NCBI GenBank assembly: GCA_025093985.1
Contig: JACAAK010000014.1
Coordinates: forward strand, 992,001-1,056,000
Source of the DNA: Calvatia gigantea
Lineage: Eukaryota > Basidiomycota > Agaricomycetes > Agaricales > Lycoperdaceae
Length of the DNA: 64,000 nucleotides
Reading direction: 5' to 3'
In this document: piece by piece, positions 10,270 through 21,200 of the stretch
How positions within the stretch are numbered: position 1 is the stretch's first letter
How the letters are laid out: every line of letters begins with the position of its first letter
Program-made: the position numbers and the translations under genes
Notes under the pieces: generated by a model
What the model saw: the letters and a program-made list of their open reading frames with translations, nothing else
Database searches by the model: none
Told to the model about the DNA's origin: nothing

Positions 10270-11874
10270 CAGTAAGGGACAAAACCGTTCCAATGTTTTG
10301 AACTTCTCAGAAGATCAGCTCATATCTCAAGGACTACTGTGGCTGTGCACTTCCTAATTTAATTGTAGATAGTCCAGTATCTTATCTAATCATATGCAAA
10401 GTATGATTATGTAATCCTTTGTTTTAGGGGAGTTATTAATTAATTAATATTTTAAGTGCATTGGAACAGTTTTGTCCCTCTTGAAATTTATATACAAAAT
10501 GGGTATTCTAGTACCTGGTATAAGCTCCCTTGGCCTGTAAAACTGCCTGGACCCTCCTAGGCATACTCTCTATCAGATTCTGACACACTTCTGGTTCTAT
10601 GTCATCCCACTCCTTTTGTATCCTCTCCCATAGGGTATTCATGCTATCAGGAGGAGTATCATACTCTCCCAGCTTATTCTTGAGGTGAGTCCAGAGATGT
10701 TCAATGGGATTAAGGTCTGGAGACTGTGGGGGCCATACCATAACCTCCAATTCAGACTCATCTAGCCAGTTTGTAGCCTTTTTGCTCTTGTGTTTGGGGT
10801 CATTGTCCTGTTGGAAGACCATATCCTCCTCATTCTTCCCATACCACCTGATGCTCCTCTTTAGTTCATCCCCCAAAATTTGAACATCAAGGTCAGCATC
10901 TATCTTCCCTTCAATTTTAGTGGCAAACCCCACTCCATCCCACAGCATACAACCCCAGATCATCACATTTCCTCCACCAAACTTGACTGTTCCCTCAACC
11001 AATCTATCATTCAGCCCCTCTCCTGCCTTTTTCCATACCCAAACCCTTCCATCTGATCCAAACCGATTGATTTTGGACTCATCTGTCCAAATAACCCTCT
11101 TCCAGTCCTCCAGGGTCCAGTTAACATGTGCTTCTGCCCACTCCAACCTTTTCCTCCTATGGACAGCAGTAAGTTTAGGTCGTTTCCGCTTGACTACAGC
11201 CTTCATTCCAGCTCCTCTGAGTGCCCTGCACACTGTTTTGGTGGATACAGGCTGGGCAATAACATTTTGAAGTGATTTGGTGACTTGGGAGGCATTGTCA
11301 GCCTTGCGAGAGGTGATGAGGCGAACAGAATAGTGGATATCAGAGGGAGAAAGTTTAGATGGGCGGCCACCAACAGATTTGGAAAGTGTTGATCTATGTT
11401 TGGAGCGAATCCTAGAAATAGTACTGACTCCCAGACCAGTAATAGAAGCAATATGATGAGCAGATTTCCCTTGGTCCAGGTAAGAGAGGACTCTATTGGT
11501 CTGAGTAGAGGAAAGAGAGCGCATATAGTTGTAAAGGTATAGTGGGGGAGTTAATTTGCACCTGAGAATAAGCACATCCATTTATACATCACCCTACATG
11601 GTCACATGATTTTATTTGTATTTATTTGATTGCAATAAACGAAGTCATGTGCTCAGAATTTGAGAGGGACAAAACTGTTCCAATGTACTTAAAATATTAA
11701 TTAATTAATAACTCCCCCAAAACAAAGGATTACATAATCATACTTTGCATATGATTAGATAAGATACTGGACTATCTACAATTAAATTAGGAAGTGCACA
11801 GCCACAGTAGTCCTTGAGTTATGAGCTGATCTTCTGAAAAGTTCAAAACATTGGAACGGTTTTGTCCCTTACTG
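10270..11874 (-). mobile_element. Tc1/mariner element, complete (copy 2, by segmental duplication)
   Basis: A second copy of the same 1605-bp element with the same TA flanks and the same 213-bp arms. Its neighbours on both sides are also duplicated, so it arose by tandem duplication of the locus and not by an independent transposition. Confidence 0.93.
10508..11581 (-). CDS. Tc1/mariner transposase (DD34E type), copy 2
   Basis: The 357-residue product is identical to the transposase encoded at 5274-6347. It has the same catalytic residues (WTDESK, QQDNDPKH, PDLNPIEH). It is part of duplication unit 2. Confidence 0.95.
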   Translation of the reverse strand: MDVLILRCKLTPPLYLYNYMRSLSSTQTNRVLSYLDQGKSAHHIASITGLGVSTISRIRSKHRSTLSKSVGGRPSKLSPSDIHYSVRLITSRKADNASQVTKSLQNVIAQPVSTKTVCRALRGAGMKAVVKRKRPKLTAVHRRKRLEWAEAHVNWTLEDWKRVIWTDESKINRFGSDGRVWVWKKAGEGLNDRLVEGTVKFGGGNVMIWGCMLWDGVGFATKIEGKIDADLDVQILGDELKRSIRWYGKNEEDMVFQQDNDPKHKSKKATNWLDESELEVMVWPPQSPDLNPIEHLWTHLKNKLGEYDTPPDSMNTLWERIQKEWDDIEPEVCQNLIESMPRRVQAVLQAKGAYTRY

Positions 11875-13055
11875 TACTTAGATCTTACCAGTATCAATAA
11901 ACAATATAATAATGGACCATCCTGTAGTTTACACAAAATGAAAGCAATATAAGAGTTCAGTAATCTAGTACTAAAGCTAAGAAATGAATAAAGAAAAAAT
12001 TTCTATTCCACTGTTTTTGTGAAATTAAGTAATAAGTTACCTTTTTAAGCTAGAAAGTAGCTTTTTTATCCATAACAATCTTATAACATATACTATCCCA
12101 AGTACATATTTAAAGTCCTTATTACTATTGAAAGAATAGCTTGTTGACAGTACTCTACTCATATATATTTCTGAAGGAGTCAATTCTCTAAAGCATTAAC
12201 ACAAGGTCAATATTTTAATAGTTAATGTTAACTATGTAAATATTACTAAAATGTTACTATTTTTTATTTGGATAGTTAATGTTAACTATTGAAATATTAC
12301 TGAGAAAATATTTATACAATATTTGAATAATATTTAAGTAAGATTTAAATAGTTAACATTAACTACAGTAAGGAACAAAACTGTTTCTATATTTTGAGCC
12401 ACTCAGCTAATCTGTAAATGGATGACTTCCCGCAGCATTTAGAATTCTAGATTTTATTTCTAAATGTACAAATGTTAGAATGCTGCCAGTGCCAGTGCCC
12501 AATTGGGGTGATCTGCCTTCGGATCTTGAAAGTCACCCCCTTTCTAAACTCTAATCTAGAAGAGGGCTTGGGTACCCTCTTCTAGTTGTAAACGCGTGTT
12601 ATAAAACCCTTATTTTGAATTCCGAAGCCCAATCGAGCCATGATAGCACCTCTGTCATTGAGATACCCCACCTGCAATCTGCTTCCTTCATCCGTTTTGC
12701 TCCCTCCGCTCGTTGTTTTCAATGTTAAAGTCATTTTGAATGATGTTCTGAGGTGGTGTTGTGATGAGCAGAAACTGCCAGGCTCACAAGGGTATGTATC
12801 TCTGCATTCTGGTGCCTACCACACAGTCGCTCTCATGACAAATTCAGGATACTGTCAATAGGCTATTCCAAGATGCACTTTTCATCCATAGAGTGTCTCA
12901 ACGCATCACATGAATGCACCAATACTCTGTTTATCAGTCAACAAAACACGTACTGTGACTGGTGCACAATTGGAAATTGGAATACATTTAAAAACAGTGA
13001 GCTTTCATTGCTTTCCCCCATCTCCAAACTTGCTGAGCCTCACTAGCATATAACT

Positions 13056-13720
13056 ATGATGTCTACTCCTACTGTGGTTGGTGCTGATCTGTCCCCTTCC
13101 TCTGGTGGTGTCCTTACTATCAACCCCGCTACCAGTGGTTCCACTTCTGATATGACTGCCAAGCCTGGGCAAGCTGTTGTCAACACAACTCTGGATGGGC
13201 TGAATCTGAGCACCTATTGTTGAATCTCGATCCGTACCACTACATTGGTTCAGTCTAATTATAGCTGAAACGGATTCTTGAGTACTTCACTCTTGAAGAG
13301 AGATAACGAACAATGTACTAGACCGCACTCTAGGTTGCTGGTCATGGTCTATTAAATAGAACAATGTACGCAGTATGCTCTGTATATGCTACTGGCAGAT
13401 AAGACCTCACCTGTATTAGGTAGAACGGTGCACAGACCAGAGACATTAGATATATAAGACCTATGTAGTATGCGTACATTCCTTAGACAATCCAGTCTAT
13501 CTTCTGCCCACCATTCCTCTAAGATATCCACTAGCTACGGTCTACAACGCACATCTCAACAAACTCAGTGAGTACGACTCCCCTCCACCACTAGTGCAAA
13601 CTATTGTGGTGTACTCGTCTTAACACCTATCAGGGTGAAAGCACTAATGGAGGCCACGTCATTGATACACCCCATGAAAGTGGACAAGTGGGCCCATTCG
13701 TGGCCTCTACGCTGAAGTAG
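13056..13720 (+). pseudogene. small ORF split by the solo LTR
   Basis: An ATG frame, MMSTPTVVGADLSPSSGG, runs 54 codons to LNLSTY and is then entered by the LTR at 13218. If the LTR and one copy of its 5-bp target duplication are ignored, the frame continues in phase at 13631 (QGESTNGGHVIDTPHESG) to a stop at 13720. The original would be 83 residues. The composition is Ser/Thr-rich and I do not recognise it. It could be the first exon of a gene or part of an older transposon. The same 5' half exists at about 7822-7983 in unit 1. Confidence 0.45.
13218..13625. mobile_element. solo LTR, copia-like, with 5-bp target duplication CCTAT
   Basis: The 408-bp segment begins TGTTGAATCTCG and ends ACTCGTCTTAACA (TG...CA). 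It is flanked by CCTAT at 13213-13217 and 13626-13630. A TATATAAGACC box-like stretch lies near 13451. A related LTR with the same ends lies at 17372. No internal retrotransposon genes are present, so this is the usual product of LTR-LTR recombination. Confidence 0.9.
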
Positions 13721-14053
13721 GGACCACCAGGCCATCCTTTTGTACATCATTGGGGTTAACCAACTTCAGCTTCATGTACTTACTTGGTTTAGCATGCACC
13801 CTTCCCCAATGTGGGCCACACTACACACCGAGGGATATATTATCCATCCCTGGTAGGTTATACTTTGTTTAACTATTCAACTGCTGACTATTATGACCAA
13901 GACTCCAACATATGGCTCAGCTAGGATGCAATATTTACAGCCAGCCCCCATAAGTATGGGTTTATATGAATTTTCATGATGTTCATATGTATACCATGAC
14001 AGTTGAACACCTCTGCTGGACATCTGATGCCCCCCCTCACTATTTCACCTCAG
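13721..14053. other. spacer left of the PIF/Harbinger relic, nothing coding seen
   Basis: No convincing coding frame. The left end of the PIF/Harbinger element should lie in or upstream of this stretch, but I could not identify terminal inverted repeats. Confidence 0.4.
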
Positions 14054-15363
14054 AGTCCCTCTGATGATGAACTCCCTTCCATTGACAAGGTGCTGCAGCG
14101 TATGCGGCCAGCTCCAAAGGTTGCAGGGTCTCGTTGATCAACCAAAGGGCAGGAGAATGCTAATGTGGCCCCCAAGATCTTAGAAAAGCGCAAGGCGCAA
14201 TCCAGTGTTCCTGTAGCCGAGACGAGGCGAGTGAAGGGCTGATCTATGGAGGCACCCAACTATAGTGATGCTGATATTGATATACTTCTTGATGTTGCAT
14301 CGGAGGTTCTTCCTGTTGATCCTAGGGGGTGGTTAGTTGTTGAGGGGATTTACAATGAACGGGCTGAGACTGCTGATCACCCTGCACATTCAGGGAAATC
14401 CCTTGAGGCAAAGATGAAAGGGGTATGTCCCTTATGTCTATTTCACCATTCTGTGCCTAATAATGCTTTTAGATTTTGCGGACACCGAAACCGACAGGCA
14501 ATGAAGAATGCCCAGCATACATTAACTGTGCCTTTGCAATCGAGGATGCTATTAACAAGAGAATAGGCTCTTGTGAACTGGATGATGAAGATATTGTTGA
14601 TGTCATTCAAGATGATACTGTTGAGGGATTGGATGATGATGACAAAGATAACAAAATCCCCCCTTCAGTTGATTCCTCTTCCGGGGACCTCTTAGCATCC
14701 ACCAAGGCTCCGAAAGCACCATCTTTTGTCACTTGTCATACCACACCCTCACAACCTCGGGCTACCTCCACTCATTCTACAGCATCTGCACTCCTTGACT
14801 CTGTTGCAACTGCCCTCGATCCTTTGTTACGCCAAGCTTGACAAGATGTACTCAGTATCCAATACCTGCAAAGCAGTCAAATCACTCAACTCAACTCACA
14901 GGTTCGCGATGCAAACCGTCACCTTGATTCATTGACATCCTAGCTGACTGAAGCTGTCCGGCACTATCAGGATGCAGTATGATGCTGCCACGAGGCTGAA
15001 TGTCATGCTGACAAGGCCGAGTTGTTGGGAGTTCTTCATGGTCGTAATCGCTCTGATCCTTGCAACTTCCCAACCACCCCTCACCAGTCATCTCGTCATT
15101 GCTATCGTCAAGACATTGTTTATCCCGATGGTGGTTGTGCAACTCGATGGTATGGTGGTAGTGAGTCCGAAGATGGTTATGACATGTATGGCTTTAATGA
15201 TAGTCCTGGAACTCACTGGTATACAGTCCCTGATGACTCTCCTGTTCGCTCAACTCCAAATGCTTCGAAGGTCCAAGTTCCCTCATTGGCAAGTACCTCG
15301 GCATTGCCACCTCGTATGTGCCACTCTCAGGTTGAGGATGAAAATGATACCAACATTGAGTAA
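14054..15363 (+). pseudogene. DUF6818-like transposon-associated gene, decayed by nonsense changes
   Basis: The frame enters near 14054 after a CAG acceptor (SPSDDELPSIDKVL). It reaches the Myb/trihelix-like core NYSDADIDILLDVASEVLPV, then SLEAKMKG, a clean 50-bp intron (14423-14472), and TPKPTGNEECPAYINCAF and INKRIGSCELDDEDI. This pattern is shared by the DUF6818 proteins that accompany agaricomycete PIF/Harbinger-like elements. The frame stays constant through to 15363 but is crossed by five stops: TGA at 14135, 14240, 14839 and 14980, and TAG at 14941. All are one C-to-T step from Arg CGA or Gln CAG. The gene is convergent with the transposase at 15448-16782. I infer a DNA-binding accessory protein of the same element. 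Confidence 0.75.
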
Positions 15364-15447
15364 GTTAGGACATTTTAAAGTACTACATTATATGTAAATA
15401 AATAGGTTATTTTATTCCTCACTTACTACAAGATGAAATTGATTAAC

Positions 15448-16782
15448 TCAGTCATTCCTATGTTGATCACGAAATAACATAGACTCAAGTTGAGGCCCAA
15501 AATCATCATCTGTTTGCCAGAGTGGCATGTAAACAGTGCATATTTGATTATACCCAACTTTTCTTGCATGAAGGTTGTAGAGTCGTGCAATGACCTCAAG
15601 AATGTCACCCCAGATATCACTGTAGTTGATTGGAAGTGGAACACAAAGCCAACCAAATGATCCTTGCAGTGTGCACATCCCCCACTCTGCTGTTTGTTGA
15701 AATAACAGCAATTGCCAATCAAACTGCATGACATGATCTCTGAGTGCAGGATCCTCTGGTAAACGCGCCCCGTCTTTCATTGGTGTGTGAATATGCCCCG
15801 AAATCTGATCAGTTCCACAAGGGAATGCAGTGTCTGTCACAAGATAGAAGCCTTCAGGAGTCTTACTTCAAAGTTTCTCATAAATTGGTCGTGCAACCCA
15901 CAAGTCATGCCAGCTCCCAGGTGCATTGAGATTGCATGCAATAATTGTGCCTTTAACATTGTTAGCTATACACACTTAGAATAGGATAATAGAAAGACTC
16001 TTACCATCTGCACCGAAAGCAAAAACAGAACTAATGAAATGCTCATGCAACCACCCATTGTATGTTGCATTCTCAATTTTCTGATCTACGGATGTTTGGA
16101 CAGGCAGGTTTAGGCCATCCATGCTCCCAAATGCTCCTGTTAGAAGGGGATGACGTGCCACAATGAGGGTATTGAGTTCTTGAAATTCATCATTGACAGG
16201 ATAGCAGATCTGAGCATTAGGCATCTTGCGTAAAGTATGGAGAAGGATGCCAAGTGAGAAAGATATATATCAGGAGACAGTGGTTGGTATAATGGCGAAT
16301 ATCTCACAGAGGCTCGCATCATGCATCGTAGAATTCAAATAATGCAAGACTAAACCAAGAGCTCCTACAGCATCTAGGGACCTTCTATTTGAGTGGGGTT
16401 CTGCAGTTGCCACAATATCTTGTCAGGGAATTGGAGTGTTTGTCCAAAAGAGGCCGAAACCAGCCTCAAGAATGGATGTGAATGTCACGGAATCAAAACC
16501 CATGGTGGTGATGAATGCTCGATCATTTTGTTGTGAATATAGTATTTGCCATGGTGTATCAAGATGAGGGTTTGGCAGCAAATCTCCATGGATGAGGTAT
16601 AAATGTCTCTGAAAATGTTGTTCTCTGCGTTTTTCACGAGCTTCTTCAAGTCCATAGGCAACCAGTGCTGTGACTGCCAAAATTTCCTCTTCCTCCTCCT
16701 CAATCCACTGAAGCCATTGCTCAAATTGCTGCTGGATTTCGTCCTGTTCACTAGCATTAAGTGCGTCGTCGTCAATATCCAT
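15448..16782 (-). pseudogene. PIF/Harbinger-type transposase (DDE_Tnp_4), decayed
   Basis: The reading starts MDIDDDALNASEQDEIQQQF, an acidic N-terminus, and runs in one frame through GFDSVTFTSILEAGFGLFW. The catalytic region is GAFGSMDGLNLPVQ (first Asp). After an intron at about 15925-15985 come NAPGSWHDLWVARPIYEKL (second Asp), GFYLVTDTAFP and AEWGMCTLQGSFGWL (Glu). That order fits the PIF/Harbinger DDE nuclease. The frame is broken by three TGA codons: after NTPIP, after PTTVS and after PIYEKL. Each fits CGA to TGA. No frameshift is needed, so decay has been by substitution. I found no clear terminal repeats. Confidence 0.8.
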
Positions 16783-17371
16783 GGCTGTTGGATAGATGGT
16801 CTGGATCAGGAAGTTAGGGTCTATCTGTCATGAGTGGTCATGTCATGTACCTTTTCGTAGATTTGGCTGCAGTTTGGTATTCTAGTTTGGTGATTGAATT
16901 TTATTCCCCCCAACACATTTATAATGTCCATTTAGAATTCTAAATCCTACAGGAAGTCATCCAATAACTCAAGAATTACTGTGGTTGTATACTTTATATT
17001 TTAAATGTAGATACCCTTATATCTTATTTATAGATTAGCAAAGTATGATTATGTAATCTGTCACCTTGAATGAGTTATCAATTAATTACTATTTTTAACT
17101 CATGGAAACAGTATAAGGGCAACCTGCAGTCTGAGCAGCTTGGGGATACAAGACTTTCACAAGGCAGGCAAAGCAGACAAGCAGATAACTGTGGGGGAAT
17201 CCTTAGTTATATTACAAGTGACTGTGTAGACTACATACCTGTGGGGGAATCCTTAGAAAATCAGATAAGGGTCCTCTGCAGATGTACAGGTTGATATATA
17301 CTACTCTACTGTCTATTATCCTATTGTTTCATTATGTATATAAGTCTGTCATTGTCCATCAGAATCTCCAG
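16783..17371. mobile_element. relics of a Tc1 arm and an LTR-like direct repeat
   Basis: Positions of about 16925-17130 align loosely with the inner arm of the Tc1 element (shared AAAGTATGATTATGTAATC, then a TTAATTA-rich stretch). They also align, inverted, with the relic at 7190-7225 (GAATTCTAAAT... GAAGTCATCC). The 17-mer TGTGGGGGAATCCTTAG occurs at 17190 and again at 17240. A TGTGGGGGAATC start followed by a TATATAAG near 17336 suggests part of another LTR family, cut by the LTR at 17372. Confidence 0.5.
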
Positions 17372-17809
17372 TGTTGAATCTCAATCTGTACCACTATGTT
17401 GGTTCATTCTATTTATAGATGAAACAGATCTAGAGAACTTCACTCTCAAAGTGAGTAATATTAGCTATGAACAATTGCTATATTCCATTAGGAAACAGCA
17501 TTATACTGCACAATTAGTTGCTGGTTAGGACTATACATTAGATAGGTGCTGTTAACATATTATGCTCTATATATGCTATTGGTAGTAAATAGCTCTCCCT
17601 GTACCCAGGTCATAGGGTGTTTTATCTAGGACTTCTATATATAAGTTGTATGTAGTATGTGTTCATTTTTCAGACAATCCAGTCTTCTCATTCTACTCAA
17701 ACTACTACTCTTAAGCTTTACCTCAACCTTCAACATATCTCTACTATCTCAGTAAGTGCAACTACCCTCCACCACTAGTGTTAGCTACTTTGGTGTGCTT
17801 GTCTCAACA
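17372..17809. mobile_element. solo LTR, copia-like, diverged relative of the one at 13218
   Basis: It begins TGTTGAATCTCAATCTGTAC and ends GTGTGCTTGTCTCAACA. It shares order and motifs with the LTR at 13218 (ACCACTA..TTGGTTCA, GACAATCCAGTCT, CTACCCTCCACCACTAGTG). Length is 438 bp. No target duplication is visible, consistent with an older insertion. Confidence 0.8.
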
Positions 17810-18202
17810 GCAAGTTGGTGCACCACTAGCACAAGTCAAAACAATGGCACATTGTGAGTATAAGCAATAGGGTCAGATAAATCTGGATGCAGCAAGATTG
17901 GGGCTTCAGTACTCAGTGTTGGCATAAATGTATCTATTTCTCAGATTGAGCACAATATTCTCACTTTTGTATGATAAACTGCTTGATTCTCAGAAATCCC
18001 ATGGGGTGATTTTTCACTGGGCATGAAGCTTTGAAGCAGTGTCCATCATTGGTTGGAATTATCGCGCAGTCTGGTTATTGGTGCCAGTTCTATCAACAGT
18101 GTTAGGATCAACTTCCCGGGAGTCACAAGTGCGACACGTCAGGTCACGTGACTAAATCCTCGACAAAATGTTGCTCGTTAACGAATTCTGTCACCGACGA
18201 AG
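17810..18202. other. upstream region of SMC2
   Basis: About 390 bp between the LTR and the SMC2 start. No other gene seen; presumably holds the SMC2 promoter. Starts at 18148 in another frame are not needed by the SMC2 model. Confidence 0.4.
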
Positions 18203-21200
18203 ATGCGGATAGAAGAACTAATTATCGAAGGTCGATTACTCTATCGCTCGTGGTTACTTGGCACTTATCTGGCTACAGGCTTCAAGTCGTATCCTCAGAG
18301 GACGCAAATAAGCGGATGGGATCCGTCTTTCAACGCAATCACTGGCCTCAATGGTTCCGGCAAATCCAACATTCTTGACGCGATATGCTTCGTCCTCGGT
18401 ATCACTAATATGTCTCTGGTATGTGACTTCAGATCTATCAGATGGTCGGACGTTGATTGCGCGTCTTCCTGGAATACAGATGCGAGCACAGAACCAACAA
18501 GATCTCATTTACAAGCGTGGCCAGACGGGAATCACAAAAGCCAGCGTGACGATCGTGTTCGATAATTCGGATAATAGCAGCACGCACCCTGCATTCAAGG
18601 ATACACCCCAAATTACTGTAACTCGCCAAGTGGGTCACGTAGACTTCGATCCACCTCCTCTACTCATGTGAGGGGTCAACAGATTGCACTGCCAAATATA
18701 TCCAAATGGCTCCTCAACGGCCATAAGACCACGCAACAAAACATTCTTTCCATATTCCAAGCCGTGCAACTCAACATCAATAACCCCAACTTTGTCATCA
18801 TGCAAGGTCGTATCACGAAGGTCCTCAACATGCGACCTGCGGAGATCCTCGGTATGATTGAAGAAGCCGCTGGCACACGTATGTTCGAAGAACGAAAAGA
18901 CAAAGCGAAGAAAACGATGGGGAAGAAGGAGAAACGCGTTGACGAGATTAATGAACTTCTCCGAGAGGAAATCGAGCCAAAACTCAATAAACTACGGACC
19001 GAGAAGAAGAATTTCATCCAGTATCAAAAGTCCGTTACAGAGCTCGAGAAAATTGGCCGCATTTTGCGGGCTTGGGAGTATTGTGAAGCGGAGAAGAGGG
19101 TGGCAGAGAAGGAACAAGAGATCGCAGAGGCAGGCGTGCAGAAGAAACAGATTGAAGCTGAGATGAAGAAAGCTGCGAAGGAACGTCAGCAAGCGGAGAA
19201 GGACCATGCTGAGGTTGTAAAGAAGAGGGATGCAGAGATGAAGAAGGGCGGCCGACTCGCTAAATTGAAAAGCGAGGCTGAGGAGCTTGGGAAGCAGATG
19301 GTAAAGATCCGGACGCAGGCGGAGATTAAGCAGGCAACTGTCTCAGAGGAGGAGAAAAGTCTGGAAGGCATTCAAGCTGAGATTGTGAATGTAAGCTGTC
19401 GTTTTTTCAAGGTTCGGCGAGTTCTGACCAATGCCTTAACCTTAGCTCGAAGGATCCATCATCAACGAGACAGAAAAACTCAAGCGAATGATGGAGTCAC
19501 ATAAATCCGCAAAGGACAAGTACACAGAGATGGAAGCAGACGTTCATAAATCCGAAGAACTCCTTCAAACCCTTCTCACCGGCGTCTCATCGAAGAAAGA
19601 CAACAACACGGGCGGTGGTTACATGGGTCAGCTCGCCGAGGCTAAAGCACGTATTGCCCAAGGCAAGGCTGAAGAAGAACAATCTCGTGTCAAGTTGGGT
19701 ATGCGAGAAAAGGAGTTACAAGCTCTCCAGAAAAAGATGAAGGAGGTCGAGCGGGAGGCTGGAGACAGCGCTAAAAAGCTGAAAGATATGAGAGCGCTTG
19801 TTGAGCAACACAGACAGAAGCTTGCAAAGGGCAAGTGGAATTCGGGGATGGAAGAGCAACTTGAGACGCGATTGAAGCGGCTTAGGCAAGCGGTCCGGGA
19901 ATTGACAGACGTAAGCCGTCATCTCATCTTTGGCCGTACCGTAGTGCTGATATTGCTGTCCAGAAACGCGAACGTATCAGGCAAAACATGAGCCGCCTCA
20001 ACTTCGACTACAGCGACCCATATCCAAACTTTGATCGCAGCAAAATCAAGGGATATGTCGCCCAGCTCACATCCCTCGACAAAGTGAACTATGACAAAGC
20101 TACCGCCCTTGAAGTCGCTGCGGGTGCCAAGTTATTCAACGTCATCGTCGAGGACGAGCAAGTTGGCAACCAGCTCCTGAAGAACGGTCGTCTGAAGAAA
20201 CGCGTCACCATGATCCCCTTGACAAAGATCAAGTCGTATCCTATTCCACACCAGGTACGTCGCTTTCTTTGGTGTATTCACGGTTTCTCACATATGGTAA
20301 ATGAAATAGAAAGTAGATGTCGCCGAGCGCATCGCACCAGGGAAAGTCCACTCCGCGGTTTCCCTCGTAGGGTACCCGGAGGAAGTAGCCAAGGCCATGC
20401 TCTACGTCTTCGGTGGAACGTTCATCTGTGAAGATGCGGAAACCGCTAAACGTGTAACCTTCCACGACTCCATCCGGACGCGTTCTGTCACGCTCGACGG
20501 TGACGTGTATGACCCTCAAGGTTCACTTAGCGGTGGCTCTGCACCCAGTGGGAACAAGACGCTGATTGAGGTACAGGCTCTGTTGGAAGTCGAGACGCAG
20601 CTGAAAGCTGCGAGGAGGGAGTTGGATGCAGCAGAGAAGGAGGAAGCGATGAATGCCAACGTGAGAGACGAGTGGAAGCGATTGAACCGCGAACTGGAAA
20701 TCAAAGAGCATGAATTGAAGTTGCTCGAGGAGCAGGTCGGAGGGAGCAATGCTTCAAGGGTGGGATTAGTCCGTTGAATTTGTTAGATGGTATTTTGACC
20801 CGACGGACAACAGATCGCTGCCGATGTTGAGGAAGCACAGAAGAACATCCAGGAGCTCAAGGGTGCAGTCCAATCAGCGAAAAATAAGCAACAGAATGCT
20901 CAGACCGAATGTACCAAACTTGAGCAGGACATGAATGAATTCAAGAATAACAAGGAAGGGAAAACTGAGGAGTTAAAGGTTGGTGATAAGCCGCCTTTAG
21001 GACATCTTTCTGCTCACGCATCCGCTTCACACAGAGAGAAATTGCCAAGAAGAAAACGGCGCTCCAGAAGCACGCGATCATCGTCAAGACACAACAGAAG
21101 GAGCACCAAACTGCCACACTCGAGTTAGGTAATGACTTTGCTAACTCTCCGTGACCGGACGCTGACCCAGCATCCTGGTTGATGGTTCTCCCATCTAATT

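Larger units (their letters stand above)
8134..13368. repeat. tandem duplication, unit 2 (about 5.23 kb)
   Basis: This is the second copy, in direct orientation and touching unit 1. The two share only the dinucleotide TA at the junction (8134-8135). The left junction fuses LTR sequence (GAACAATGTA) to epimerase-upstream sequence (GGTGACAACA). The right edge runs on into the remaining part of the LTR (GTACGCAGTATGC), so this copy of the LTR is the complete one. Confidence 0.95.
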
